Part shown: piece by piece, positions 36,177-44,709 of the stretch
How positions within the stretch are numbered: the stretch's first letter is position 1
Layout: every line of letters begins with the position of its first letter
Assembly (NCBI GenBank): GCA_036271375.1
Contig: DATBAT010000258.1
Span: 1 to 64,000 of the forward strand
Length of the DNA stretch: 64,000 nt
Reading direction: 5' to 3'
Origin: DATBAT01 sp036271375
GTDB taxonomy: Bacteria; Acidobacteriota; Terriglobia; Terriglobales; Acidobacteriaceae
The notes under the pieces: generated by a model
What the model was told of the DNA's origin: nothing
Databases searched by the model: none
The model's input: only the letters and a program-made list of their open reading frames with translations
Position numbers and translations under genes: made by a program

Positions 36177-37034
36177 ATGAAGCGTTTTCTCTATCTCGCG
36201 ATTCTGCTGTTTCCCCACGTCGCCCATGCTCAGGGTGGCAATCAGATGTCGAACCCTATTGTGATGGTCATCGTGCTGGGCGCGTTGTCACTGGCGCCTT
36301 TTGTTCTCGTCATGCTGACCTCCTTCGTGAAGATTTCAGTGGTGCTTTCGATTTTGCGAAACGCACTCGGAACTCAACAGGTACCCCCGAACCAGATCAT
36401 TACGGGGCTGGCCTTCGTGCTCAGCCTGTTCATCATGGTTCCGGTGGCGCGCCAAATGTACGATGCAGCTGGCTCAGTCTCAAACACGAAGGACATCTTC
36501 TCCGAGGCAAGCGTGAAGAGCCTCTATGATGCCAGCACCAAAGCCAAAGAACCCTTGCGGTGGTTCTTGTCCGGACACAGCCAGATCAAGGACCGTCAGT
36601 TATTCATGGATTTGGCGGCTCGCCTGGAGTTGAGCGCCGCAAAACGGAAGCAGGCCAATACGGCGAAACCGGCCGCGCCAGCGACTCCTGCCCCGGTTCA
36701 AGCCGCAACCACTGCGCCGCCTACAGATGCGGCCCCGTCCGTTCCGCCTCCGCCGAAGCCTGAAGCTCTGAACATCGCCAAGCCTGACAAGGAAGATTTT
36801 CAAGTGCTGATGCCGGCATTCGTCACCAGCCAACTGAAGGAAGCCTTCGAAGTAGGATTTCTCCTATTCGTGCCCTTCATCGTGGTGGATATGGTGGTCG
36901 CCAACATCCTGCTGGCGATGGGAATGCAAATGCTCTCACCCACGGTAATTTCTCTGCCCTTCAAGTTGCTGCTGTTCGTGCTAGTGGACGGCTGGTTCCT
37001 GATCATTCGCGGTCTGGTGCTGAGTTACACATGA
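36177..37034 (+). CDS. sctR: T3SS export-gate protein SctR (FliP/YscR family) with Pro/Ala insertion
   Basis: 285 aa from ATG 36177 (GGAG about 10 nt upstream, 4 bp after the fliO-like stop). It has a signal peptide ending AHAQ as in FliP, then the conserved MLTSFVKISVVLSILRNALG and QVPPNQIITGLAFVLSLFIM. The C-terminal part is LMPAFVTSQLKEAFEVGFLL with IVVDMVVANILLAMGM. It forms the core of the export gate with SctS and SctT. Residues about 153-204 are a Pro/Ala/Thr-rich stretch absent from usual SctR/FliP proteins, placed in the extracytoplasmic domain. Confidence 0.95.
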   Translation: MKRFLYLAILLFPHVAHAQGGNQMSNPIVMVIVLGALSLAPFVLVMLTSFVKISVVLSILRNALGTQQVPPNQIITGLAFVLSLFIMVPVARQMYDAAGSVSNTKDIFSEASVKSLYDASTKAKEPLRWFLSGHSQIKDRQLFMDLAARLELSAAKRKQANTAKPAAPATPAPVQAATTAPPTDAAPSVPPPPKPEALNIAKPDKEDFQVLMPAFVTSQLKEAFEVGFLLFVPFIVVDMVVANILLAMGMQMLSPTVISLPFKLLLFVLVDGWFLIIRGLVLSYT

Positions 37035-37297
37035 GCGTCGAAACCATCATTCGAATCTTGCGTGAGGGCCTGATGCTGGTCCTCATTCTGTCGGCAGGTC
37101 CCATGCTGGCTAGCTTGTTGATTGGGCTGGTGGTGAGCATCATTCAGGCCACCACACAGATTCAGGAACAGACTCTGAGCTACGTCCCCAAACTTGCCGG
37201 AGTGTTTGTCACCATTGCGATTCTGGGACCGTGGATACTGGCCCAGACCGTCAAATTCACCATCACCCTGTTCGAAACAATTCCGAACGTGCGCTGA
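37031..37297 (+). CDS. sctS: T3SS export-gate protein SctS (FliQ/YscS family)
   Basis: 88 aa with two transmembrane helices (MLVLILSAGPMLASLLIGLV and GVFVTIAILGPWILAQTVKF) separated by the conserved SIIQATTQIQEQTLSYVPKL loop. Four copies surround the SctR/SctT helix in the gate. It overlaps sctR by 4 bp (ATGA), and sctT follows after 10 bp. Confidence 0.96.
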   Translation: MSVETIIRILREGLMLVLILSAGPMLASLLIGLVVSIIQATTQIQEQTLSYVPKLAGVFVTIAILGPWILAQTVKFTITLFETIPNVR

Positions 37298-37307
37298 GGA
37301 ACCGCGG

Positions 37308-38132
37308 ATGCTTGAGGCTCTTCAACACATCCTGAACAGCATTGGAATTCACACCGATATCGGCACTTCGGTAGTGATGTTTGGATTGTTGCTGGCCCGT
37401 CTGATTTCGGCGATCACGCTCTCACCCTTCTTAGGCGGGCAGTCTGTTCCGGGGCGCGCCAAGATGGGTCTCGCCATTCTGCTGAGCGCGCTGCTTTTTG
37501 GCAGCGTCGTTCCGCAGGAAGTTCCGGGTGAGATGAACGCGCTGCGCATGATGTGTTTGTTCGTGAAGGAAGGTCTGATCGGCGCGACGCTGGGCTTTCT
37601 TTCCCAGATCATTTTTCAAAGCGTGCAGATGGCGGGCGCCATGATCGACTACGGACGCGGCATGAGCCAGGCCACCTTTTTTGCTCCGCAGCTGGAAAGC
37701 AACGTCTCGCTGCTCGGCCAGTTACAGTTTCAGGCGACGCTGGTGCTATTCCTGATTTTTAATGGACACCTGTATTTCGTACGCGCCCTGGCGGAGAGCT
37801 TTCAGGCGGTGCCGCTGCTGGATTTTCCCCGGTTCTCCGGTGGCACCTGGCCGGCCATGGAACAGATGGGGCATTACACCAGCCAAAGTTTGGCGATTGC
37901 CCTTCAACTGAGCGCGCCAGCCCTGCTGGCCCTGTTTCTGGTGGACGTCGGTTCTGGAGTAATCGGCAAGGTCGCGTCCGGGATCCACGTTCACAATGAA
38001 AGTCAGCCGGTAAAAGCGCTGCTGGGGTTGGGCGTGGTGCTGCTCGCGGTGTCCTACATAATCAGTCGCATGCCGCAATACTTTGTGGGCATGATCGAAC
38101 AAATCCATCAGTTCATGCAGCACCTGAGTTAG
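37308..38132 (+). CDS. sctT: T3SS export-gate protein SctT (FliR/YscT family)
   Basis: 274 aa from ATG 37308 (GAGGA 7 nt upstream). Longer in-frame extensions run inside sctS and are not used. Features are TM1 with RLISAITLSPFLGGQSVPGR, the central GMSQATFFAPQLESNVSLLG region and the C-terminal LLGLGVVLLAVSYIISRMP. Single subunit in the gate. Conserved order sctR-S-T-U is preserved. Confidence 0.95.
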   Translation: MLEALQHILNSIGIHTDIGTSVVMFGLLLARLISAITLSPFLGGQSVPGRAKMGLAILLSALLFGSVVPQEVPGEMNALRMMCLFVKEGLIGATLGFLSQIIFQSVQMAGAMIDYGRGMSQATFFAPQLESNVSLLGQLQFQATLVLFLIFNGHLYFVRALAESFQAVPLLDFPRFSGGTWPAMEQMGHYTSQSLAIALQLSAPALLALFLVDVGSGVIGKVASGIHVHNESQPVKALLGLGVVLLAVSYIISRMPQYFVGMIEQIHQFMQHLS

Positions 38133-38141
38133 GGAGAGGCC

Positions 38142-39200
38142 ATGCCTGGGGAAAAGACCGAAGAGCCTACTCCTAAAAAAGTCCGAGAAGCCCGCGAGAA
38201 GGGACAGGTTTTCAAGAGCCAGGACTTTACCCAGGCCTTGATGTTCGTGACTGCCGCCGCGGTGATCAGCGCCGGTGGCCGGACCTATGTTCAGGAACTC
38301 GGCGGACTGATGAAAGAGTCATTCCAACCTGTGATCCTGCGTGGCGATATGCCGCTCAATGCCATGCTGGCCCGCATGGGGTATGCGTTTTCAAAGTTTC
38401 TGCTGCTTTCTGCCCCACTTCTGGGAGCGCTCATGGCCGCGGCCGCGGCCGCGAATTTCATACAGGTCAAGGCTCTGTTCGCTCCCCAAATCCTGAAGCC
38501 GAAATTCGACAAACTGAATCCCCTGGAGGGCTTTAAGAAGACGTTTTTCAGCGGCAAAGTCTACATCGAGCTGGTCAAGAACCTGATCAAGTTCACCATT
38601 GTTTTTTGGATCCTGTACAGCGTGATCAGAGGCAGCATGCGAGATATTGTTCCCACCGTCGGCATGCGGATCGATCAAATCGCCGTTGTTGCCGGCAAAC
38701 TGCTTTACAGCATCCTGTTCAAGGTGGGAGGCGTCTTTCTGGTTCTGGGCGGGGCGGACTACATGATCCAGAAAAAGTTGTTCATGAAAGACATGAAGAT
38801 GAGCAAGGAGGAAGTAAAGCAGGAGTACAAAGAAATGGAGGGCGACCCTCATGTGAAGCACATGCGCAAACACCTGTTCGAACAGATGATGCACGAAAGC
38901 GTCGCCCACAATGTGCCCAAGGCAACGGTCATCGTAGCCAATCCCACGCACTTTGCGATCGCCTTGAAATATGACGAAGCCAGCATGCAGGCGCCGCAGC
39001 TGACCGCCAAAGGCCAGGATTCAATGGCGTTGAAGATCATCGAGATTGCTAAACAGCATGAAATCCCCGTGGTGCGCAACATTGGGCTGGCACACAGCCT
39101 TTATGACCTTGAGGTCGGGCACGACATTCCTGAAGACCTTTATGAAGCCGTGGCTGAGGTCCTCAATTTCGTGTACCAACTCGCAGCTATGGAGGAGTAA
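38142..39200 (+). CDS. sctU: T3SS switch protein SctU (FlhB/YscU family)
   Basis: 352 aa. N-terminal four-helix membrane domain beginning EKTEEPTPKKVREAREKGQV, which is the FlhB/YscU signature. The cytosolic domain has the autocleavage motif NPTH at residues 267-270 (VIVANPTHFAIALKYDE). Self-cleavage between Asn and Pro switches export from early to late substrates together with SctP. All expected elements are intact. It precedes a cluster of small chaperone and needle-like genes. Confidence 0.97.
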   Translation: MPGEKTEEPTPKKVREAREKGQVFKSQDFTQALMFVTAAAVISAGGRTYVQELGGLMKESFQPVILRGDMPLNAMLARMGYAFSKFLLLSAPLLGALMAAAAAANFIQVKALFAPQILKPKFDKLNPLEGFKKTFFSGKVYIELVKNLIKFTIVFWILYSVIRGSMRDIVPTVGMRIDQIAVVAGKLLYSILFKVGGVFLVLGGADYMIQKKLFMKDMKMSKEEVKQEYKEMEGDPHVKHMRKHLFEQMMHESVAHNVPKATVIVANPTHFAIALKYDEASMQAPQLTAKGQDSMALKIIEIAKQHEIPVVRNIGLAHSLYDLEVGHDIPEDLYEAVAEVLNFVYQLAAMEE

Positions 39201-39212
39201 CTGGAGAACAGC

Positions 39213-39614
39213 ATGAGAGTCGACTACGTTTTGCCGGCGCTACAGCCGGAAGTTTTGTCGGATATGCCAACCGTCCAGGGCCCAAAGGTGGCGTTTCGCG
39301 ACCAGCTCAAAAATACCGCCGTCGAACTACCCACTGCCTGGCAGACAGAGCTGGGGCTGGACGCGATACCTGAGGGAAGTAACCATATCGGCCCTCCACC
39401 GCGATCAAACACGCTGGAGTTAGGGGATATGGATACACAACGCCTCCGCTACCGGAATCTGCTCACGCAGCACAGCGCGAAACTGTCGTCCCCAGATAAT
39501 GCGGACTTGCCCGCCGAGTGGCAGCCCGTCCAGGTCATGCTCAAGATGCTCACGGACATGCAGGCCATGGAAGATGAAGTGACTTCCCGCAACGTTGCGT
39601 TGACCAGAGGATAA
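39213..39614 (+). CDS. Small T3SS-associated protein, module 1 (possible YscE-like cochaperone)
   Basis: 133 aa, GGAGAA 7 nt before the ATG. The N-terminal 95 residues are polar and Pro-rich. The C-terminal helix includes VQVMLKMLTDMQAMEDEV, which resembles the C-terminal LLRMLTEMRDKSAEQ of the 90-aa protein at 44437. Both lie beside a TPR protein and a needle-like protein. This recalls Yersinia YscE, which with the TPR protein YscG caps the needle YscF before export. The function is inferred from this arrangement. Sequence similarity to YscE itself is not evident. Confidence 0.5.
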   Translation: MRVDYVLPALQPEVLSDMPTVQGPKVAFRDQLKNTAVELPTAWQTELGLDAIPEGSNHIGPPPRSNTLELGDMDTQRLRYRNLLTQHSAKLSSPDNADLPAEWQPVQVMLKMLTDMQAMEDEVTSRNVALTRG

Positions 39615-39616
39615 AC

Positions 39617-40006
39617 ATGCCTGAGTTAAGTTGGACTGACGAAGAAATTTACCTGGTAGCCGATCGCGGTTTCGCCTTTTTCAAGCAAGGGTGCTATCAG
39701 GAAGCGGGCATCATTTTCGAGGGCTTGACCACCCTGGACCCGTTGAATGCCTATTGCCGCAAAGCCCTGTCCACAGTGTGCATGGTGCTCAACAATCCGC
39801 AGCGCGCGGTAAGAGAGCTCTCCATGGTGCTGAACCAGAACCCCGCCGACCATGACGCCCGCGGCCGCCGCTGCGAGGCCTACTGCTCCCTGCAAAGCTG
39901 GAACGAAGCCCGCCAGGACTTGGAGATCCTGCGACGCAACGGTCAGCGACGGTTTGCCCAGCGGGCAGCTTGGCGTATGCAGGCGGCTGGCGGCCCGGCC
40001 CACTGA
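39617..40006 (+). CDS. TPR protein, T3SS chaperone-like (module 1)
   Basis: 129 aa with about three TPR units (LVADRGFAFFKQGCYQEAGI, TLDPLNAYCRKALSTVCMVL, AVRELSMVLNQNPADHDARG). TPR proteins of this size serve as chaperones for needle or translocator subunits (YscG, SycD). It starts 2 bp after the previous gene, so is co-translated, and lies 91 bp before a needle-like gene that has its own promoter motif. Confidence 0.7.
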   Translation: MPELSWTDEEIYLVADRGFAFFKQGCYQEAGIIFEGLTTLDPLNAYCRKALSTVCMVLNNPQRAVRELSMVLNQNPADHDARGRRCEAYCSLQSWNEARQDLEILRRNGQRRFAQRAAWRMQAAGGPAH

Positions 40007-40012
40007 TTAGAT

Positions 40013-40041
40013 AGCAACTTCGTATGCGGCTGGTTCGATAA
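40013..40041 (+). promoter_or_regulatory. Sigma-28-like promoter motif before the Gly-rich needle-like gene
   Basis: AGCAAC (40013-40018), 15-bp spacer, TTCGATAA (40034-40041). Same bipartite form as at 29501-29532 and 44708-44739, with one -10 substitution and one extra spacer base. A 55-nt leader with a strong AAGGAG site (about 7 nt before the ATG at 40097) follows. Confidence 0.45.
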
Positions 40042-40096
40042 GTGTAGTGAGCTGGAGAGATTGAATAACTCAAGCTTATAGAGGAAGGAGAAAAAC

Positions 40097-40759
40097 ATGG
40101 GTGACGTTATCAACAGCGCCGTAAATACCGTAAGTAACCTCGGCAAGGCTGTAGGGGACGCGGTCCACGGTGATTTCGGCGGGGCACTTGGCGATTTGGG
40201 TAAGGCGGGCGGCAGTCTGGCACAGACGGCGGTCGGCGGTTTCATGGCCATGAATCCGGAACTCGGAGCGGTAACCGGACTGGCAGGACAATTAGGCAAT
40301 CTGCTGGGCAAAGCAGGCGGATTTAACCCCGGGCAGGCGGGCGGTCTTCCCTTGCCATTCGGTCTGGGAAACATCTTGGGTTCGATCATGCAAAATCCCC
40401 TCGCTTCTCTTTTCGGTGGGGCTGGCGCCGGAGGTGCCGGAGGCGCTGGGAGCGCAGGTGGAATCGGCGGCAATTTTGGCGGCGGTTTCGGCGGATTTCC
40501 TGGTTTGGGCGGATTGGGATTTCCAGGTATTGGGACGGGCGGCGGGACATCCGGAGGGGGTGGCAGTGCAGCCGCTTCAGGAACGGGTGGACAAAGCTTC
40601 GCTCAACTCTCTGACGCACTGAAAAACGCCGGGGATCCGGCTTCGCAGGAAAAGGCTATGGAAGGTCTGCAAAAGTATCAGGAAGCAGTCACCATGGCGG
40701 CCACCATCGCTAAATTGCAGCACGACATGACGATGAGCATCATCGGAAAGATCGCGTGA
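40097..40759 (+). CDS. Gly-rich protein with needle-like C-terminal domain
   Basis: 220 aa. Residues 1-105 contain small hydrophobic and Gly/Ala repeats (VGDAVHGDFGGALGDLG). Residues 105-165 are very Gly-rich (GGAGAGGAGGAGSAGG). The last 50 residues (QLSDALKNAGDPASQEKAME, then GLQKYQEAVTMAATIAKLQ and DMTMSIIGKIA) match the needle/inner-rod pattern: short helix, turn with DP, long helix with LQxxxxY, and a terminal small-hydrophobic end such as IIxKI. Needle SctF proteins are only 70-90 aa, so this would be a needle fused to a flexible Gly-rich arm. Strong RBS and own promoter motif suggest high expression, as needed for a needle subunit. No experimentally studied homologue is recognised. Confidence 0.5.
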   Translation: MGDVINSAVNTVSNLGKAVGDAVHGDFGGALGDLGKAGGSLAQTAVGGFMAMNPELGAVTGLAGQLGNLLGKAGGFNPGQAGGLPLPFGLGNILGSIMQNPLASLFGGAGAGGAGGAGSAGGIGGNFGGGFGGFPGLGGLGFPGIGTGGGTSGGGGSAAASGTGGQSFAQLSDALKNAGDPASQEKAMEGLQKYQEAVTMAATIAKLQHDMTMSIIGKIA

Positions 40760-40772
40760 AGGAGAGATCATA

Positions 40773-41288
40773 ATGGCCACTCAAGAAACCGGAAACATCA
40801 CAGCCGATAGACTTCTAGCCGGCGAGCCACTGGGGCAGATTCTGGACATCCCCGAGACCAAAATTCAAGCCCTGGCAGCGCTGGGCTACAACCAATACCA
40901 GCAGGGAAAACTTGACGACGCGAAGACCCTGTTCGACGGCGTGACTGCTCTGGATCCAAAGTCTTACCTCGGCTATGCCGGCCTGGGAGCAATCGCCCTG
41001 GCGAAACAGACCCCGGACCTGGAGAGCGCTTTCACCAACCTTAGCAAAGCGGCGGAGTTGAACCCCAATGACGCTACCGTGCAGGCTAACCTGGGCGAAA
41101 CACTGCTTCGTCAGGGCAAGGTGGATGTGGCAAAGTCGCACCTGGAGAAGGCCTTTGCGCTCGATCCGGGACACAACGACCCGGGCGCAAACCGCGCACG
41201 CGCTATTGTGGGCGGACTGAGCATGATCGTGAAGGAAGTCGAAACCCGCTTGCGGGCGCAGGATGGTTCGAGTTCCAAGGCCAACTAA
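40773..41288 (+). CDS. TPR protein, T3SS chaperone-like (module 1)
   Basis: 171 aa with about three TPR units (IQALAALGYNQYQQGKLDDA, YLGYAGLGAIALAKQTPDLE, ATVQANLGETLLRQGKVDVA, AFALDPGHNDPGANRARAI). AAGGAGAG precedes the ATG. It starts 13 bp after the Gly-rich needle-like gene, and a strong hairpin follows its stop, so it ends the first part of the T3SS operon. It is the probable chaperone for the needle-like protein. Confidence 0.75.
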   Translation: MATQETGNITADRLLAGEPLGQILDIPETKIQALAALGYNQYQQGKLDDAKTLFDGVTALDPKSYLGYAGLGAIALAKQTPDLESAFTNLSKAAELNPNDATVQANLGETLLRQGKVDVAKSHLEKAFALDPGHNDPGANRARAIVGGLSMIVKEVETRLRAQDGSSSKAN

Positions 41289-41310
41289 GGCTGACGGAAC
41301 TATGTTTTTG

Positions 41311-41345
41311 GCCGGACGCCGGGAGTTAACCGCCAGGCGTCCGGC
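41311..41345 (+). terminator. Strong hairpin terminator between TPR gene and sctV
   Basis: GCCGGACGCC (41311-41320) pairs perfectly with GGCGTCCGGC (41336-41345), a 10-bp GC-rich stem with a 15-nt loop, followed by ACCTTTCATTT. The 3' tail is only moderately T-rich, so termination may be partial. It separates the two parts of the cluster, and sctV starts 52 bp downstream. Confidence 0.65.
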
Positions 41346-41397
41346 ACCTTTCATTTGTGATTCAACAGGGACCTAGAGGTGGCAATACAGTCCGGAC

Positions 41398-43536
41398 ATG
41401 ATTGAAAAAATCCAGACGCAGCTGCTTGATCTCAAAAAAGAGATTCAGGGCGGCAATCTCACCGGCGTTCTAACCCGGTTTGCGGATCTGCTCCTGGTTG
41501 GACTCGTTGCGGTCATGATCGGACTGATGATCGTGCCGCTGCCGACCTTTCTTCTCGACATATTTCTAACCATAAATATTACGGCGGCAGTGACCATCCT
41601 GATGGTCTCGATCTACATATCGAGCCCAACCCAGATTGGTTCATTCCCCACCTTACTTCTCCTCACTACGCTCTACCGCTTGTCCCTGGATATTTCCGCG
41701 ACCCGATTAATTCTGCTCAAGGCCGATGCCGGCGAAGTGATCCGGGCCTTTGGCATGTTTGTGGTCAGCGGCAATTTTGTAGTCGGCGCCGTCATTTTCC
41801 TGATCATCACTCTGGTCCAGTTCATTGTGATCACGAAGGGCGCTGAGCGCGTTGCGGAGGTCTCCGCCCGCTTCACTCTCGACGCCATGCCCGGCAAGCA
41901 GATGAGTATCGACGCCGATCTGCGGGCGGGCATCATCGATTTCCAAACCGCGCGCTCCAGACGCGAGGGGTTGGCTCGCGAAAGCCAGTTCTATGGCGCG
42001 ATGGATGGCGCCATGAAGTTTGTGAAGGGTGATGCCATCGCTGGAATTGTCATCACCGCCATCAATATCGTCGGCGGATTGATCATTGGCGTTGCCATGA
42101 ACAATATGAGCGTGATGGAGGCAGTGCAGACTTACTCCATCCTGACCATCGGCAACGGTCTGGTATCGCAGATTCCGGCTCTGCTGATTTCGATCTCGGC
42201 CGGCATGGTAGTCACCCGCGTCGCCTCGGAAACTCCTGATTCAAATCTTGGCAAGGATGTCGCCGGGCAGATCCTGGGCCAGCCGAAAGCAATTGCAGTA
42301 GCCTCAGGCTTGCTGACGATCATGGCGATTATCCCGGGCCTACCCAAAATTCCGTTCTTTATTCTGGCTTCATTGACCGGTTCGTTGGCTTATGGGCTTT
42401 TCCGCGCACAAAGAATGCGATTGGAAGCGAGCCAACAGAGTCAGCAAGACGTGGTCGCCGCGAAAGTGCAAGACCCGCAGATGTCGCTCACCGTCCCCCT
42501 GGTTTTGCAAGCCGGGGAAGGTCTGACCCCGTTGGTCGACATTGAAACCGAAGGCGGTAAGAAATTTTACGAGCAACTTCTTGGAGTGAGAAACGGTCTC
42601 TACTACGAACTCGGGGTAATTTTCCCTTCGCTTCAGGTCAAGGGCAACTCTCCTGGCGATCCCGGCGGCTACACCATTTGGGCCAACGAGGTGCCCGTGG
42701 TGAACGGCCTGATTCGCATGGACGCCGTGATGGTGAACGACTCGGTCTCCGGCATTTCGATTTACGGACTAAAGGGCGAGGAGACCACCAACCCAGCGAC
42801 GGGGAAACCTGCGGCGTGGATTCCGCGTGATCAAGCGGCGCGAGCCAAAGAAATCGGACTGACGGTCTGGGACAGCCAGGAGATTCTTCTTTTGCATTTG
42901 GCGCACTACCTGAAAAAGAACGCGCGAGAGTTTATTGGAATTCAAGAAGTGCAGGTGATGGTTTCTGCGCTCAAGCAGCACTACCCAACATTGGTGGAAG
43001 AGACTGTGCCAAAGCCAGTGTCGCTGCAAACCCTCACTGAGATTTTGCGGAAACTGGTCGAAGAAGAAGTATCCATACGCGATCTCAAAGCAATTTTCCA
43101 GACGCTATGCGAATGGGGCCGCGCTGAGCACGACCCACTGGCTTTGACGGAGCAGGTGCGCGCGGGGCTGAAGAGGAAAATTTGCTACCGGCTTTCCGAA
43201 GGCCGCCCGCTGATGTTCGTGTATCAGTTGGATCCTGAAATCGAGGAGATGTTTCGCAATTCCATACGGCAAAGCGCCAGCGGCGCCTATCTGGCAATGG
43301 AACCGGCAATGAGTCAACAAGTTTTGGAAGCCGCGCGAGCCCATCTCGGCAATCTTCCTGCGAGCGCGCAGCGGCCGGTGATCGTTACCGATGGGGAGAT
43401 TCGGCGGTTCGTGAAAAAGCTTCTGGATTTCGCAATTCCCGATGTCACGGTTTTGAGTTACGACCAGATTACGCCGCAAATTAATTTGCAGCCCCTGGGC
43501 GTAATCGCTCCAGTGAGAACGCAGCTTGCCAGTTAG
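41398..43536 (+). CDS. sctV: T3SS major export-gate protein SctV (FlhA/YscV family)
   Basis: 712 aa, normal for FlhA/SctV. N-terminal membrane domain of about eight helices (residues 1-340), containing LLLLTTLYRLSLDISATRLI and the FHIPEP-equivalent region FTLDAMPGKQMSIDADLRAG. The cytosolic domain (about 370-712) forms the nonameric ring that receives chaperone-substrate complexes (for example KKNAREFIGIQEVQVMV and PKPVSLQTLTEILRKLVEE). All expected segments are present. It sits after the terminator-like hairpin and before a GNAT gene on the other strand. Confidence 0.97.
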   Translation: MIEKIQTQLLDLKKEIQGGNLTGVLTRFADLLLVGLVAVMIGLMIVPLPTFLLDIFLTINITAAVTILMVSIYISSPTQIGSFPTLLLLTTLYRLSLDISATRLILLKADAGEVIRAFGMFVVSGNFVVGAVIFLIITLVQFIVITKGAERVAEVSARFTLDAMPGKQMSIDADLRAGIIDFQTARSRREGLARESQFYGAMDGAMKFVKGDAIAGIVITAINIVGGLIIGVAMNNMSVMEAVQTYSILTIGNGLVSQIPALLISISAGMVVTRVASETPDSNLGKDVAGQILGQPKAIAVASGLLTIMAIIPGLPKIPFFILASLTGSLAYGLFRAQRMRLEASQQSQQDVVAAKVQDPQMSLTVPLVLQAGEGLTPLVDIETEGGKKFYEQLLGVRNGLYYELGVIFPSLQVKGNSPGDPGGYTIWANEVPVVNGLIRMDAVMVNDSVSGISIYGLKGEETTNPATGKPAAWIPRDQAARAKEIGLTVWDSQEILLLHLAHYLKKNAREFIGIQEVQVMVSALKQHYPTLVEETVPKPVSLQTLTEILRKLVEEEVSIRDLKAIFQTLCEWGRAEHDPLALTEQVRAGLKRKICYRLSEGRPLMFVYQLDPEIEEMFRNSIRQSASGAYLAMEPAMSQQVLEAARAHLGNLPASAQRPVIVTDGEIRRFVKKLLDFAIPDVTVLSYDQITPQINLQPLGVIAPVRTQLAS

Positions 43537-44394
43537 CTACGGTTGCGTCGGAGAAGTAGTGGTCAATAGATCGCGGATAAGACTGGAAAACCGGCGCGTT
43601 TCCACGAAGCCGCAAACCTGAAGAAGCCGTTGTGAGTAGCTCTGATCGAACACGTTGGTAGCGGTAAGAGTTGCCCGATAGTTGGAGACGAGAAAACGGA
43701 GTAGTTCGCAGCCGGCAGGAATGGATTGTTCCGGCGAACGAATATCCAGTAAGGTGTGCGGCGCTTCCGGCAGAATCGCCGCATAGGCCTTGAGTTCATC
43801 GCCGGAAAAGGCACCGAGGGTCTGGATCATGGGAACTGCATTCATCAGGAAGGCGGGCCTCTGGCTCCAGTGAAGGTGCTCTTCCGGGGGAAGTTGGATT
43901 TGAGAAAGCAGTGCTGCCTCAATGGGCCGGACTGCGAAACTCGGATCCGGATCGGGCAGGGTGGCATGGTCACACCGCATGTCCATGAGCCGGTACTGCG
44001 GATAGGCCTGAATGAAACGGTAACGTTGCGCGGGGCGATCGCTGACGGAGACGCCGTAGAGAGTTTCGTATCCGTCGTCGCGCAACCGCTGGCAGCATGC
44101 GTCAAACAGAGGCACGGAAATGGGCCGGCTCCGAAACTGGGCCAGCGTGCCCCAGTACAACGTGTATGCAGAGCGCGTTTTTTGGTCCGTGCAGTTGAGC
44201 ATCAAGGCGGCGGGTTCGCCTTCAACGTATCGGACAAGGGAATATTTGTAAGAAAAATTCCAGTATCGAGAAAAGTTCAGGAAGCCAAACATGTCGAGAT
44301 GAAATTCAAGCGATGTGCCGCGGGAGGATTCGTTCAAAAGACGGATAACGTCGGGCAGGTTTTCCAGGCCTATGGGGCGTAGTTCTTCCAGCAT
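43537..44394 (-). CDS. GNAT-like acyltransferase
   Basis: 285 aa on the opposite strand to the surrounding T3SS genes. The N-terminal half reads LEELRPIGLENLPDVIRLLN and EGEPAALMLNCTDQKTRSAY, with the beta-strand/helix order of GNAT acetyltransferases. The typical acetyl-CoA loop (Q/R-x-x-G-x-G/A) is not obvious. Its stop codon abuts the sctV stop codon (adjacent TAGs), so the two converge. Its presence inside the locus suggests a modification role or simply insertion. Substrate unknown. Confidence 0.55.
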   Translation of the reverse strand: MLEELRPIGLENLPDVIRLLNESSRGTSLEFHLDMFGFLNFSRYWNFSYKYSLVRYVEGEPAALMLNCTDQKTRSAYTLYWGTLAQFRSRPISVPLFDACCQRLRDDGYETLYGVSVSDRPAQRYRFIQAYPQYRLMDMRCDHATLPDPDPSFAVRPIEAALLSQIQLPPEEHLHWSQRPAFLMNAVPMIQTLGAFSGDELKAYAAILPEAPHTLLDIRSPEQSIPAGCELLRFLVSNYRATLTATNVFDQSYSQRLLQVCGFVETRRFSSLIRDLLTTTSPTQP

Positions 44395-44436
44395 CGGAAA
44401 CGCATCATACTACAGCGTCTTAAGGGAGGTTTAGCC

Positions 44437-44709
44437 ATGAGGCAAGAAGCACGACAGACTAATTCGGCGGGAAGAGACGACATTGGCTGGCGTCAATTTC
44501 CGGAATTTGAAAAAATTCTAACCAATGAACCGCCAGCCCCCATTCTGAGCAAGGTGGAGAAGACATGCCGCCAGCTGAATGAGGTGATCCTGTCTGGATC
44601 GGAAACCGATAAAGCACGCGCCCAATTGGGCATGACGGCATACGGACGCTCTTTGGATCTGCTGCGCATGCTCACAGAAATGCGTGACAAATCAGCGGAG
44701 CAGAAGTAG
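44437..44709 (+). CDS. Small T3SS-associated helical protein, module 2 (possible YscE-like cochaperone)
   Basis: 90 aa, GGGAGG 9 nt before the ATG. All-helical prediction. The C-terminal part LGMTAYGRSLDLLRMLTEM resembles the end of the 133-aa protein at 39213 (MLKMLTDMQAMEDE). With the next two genes it repeats the small protein, needle-like protein, TPR arrangement. A sigma-28-like motif starts at its last codons. Confidence 0.5.
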   Translation: MRQEARQTNSAGRDDIGWRQFPEFEKILTNEPPAPILSKVEKTCRQLNEVILSGSETDKARAQLGMTAYGRSLDLLRMLTEMRDKSAEQK

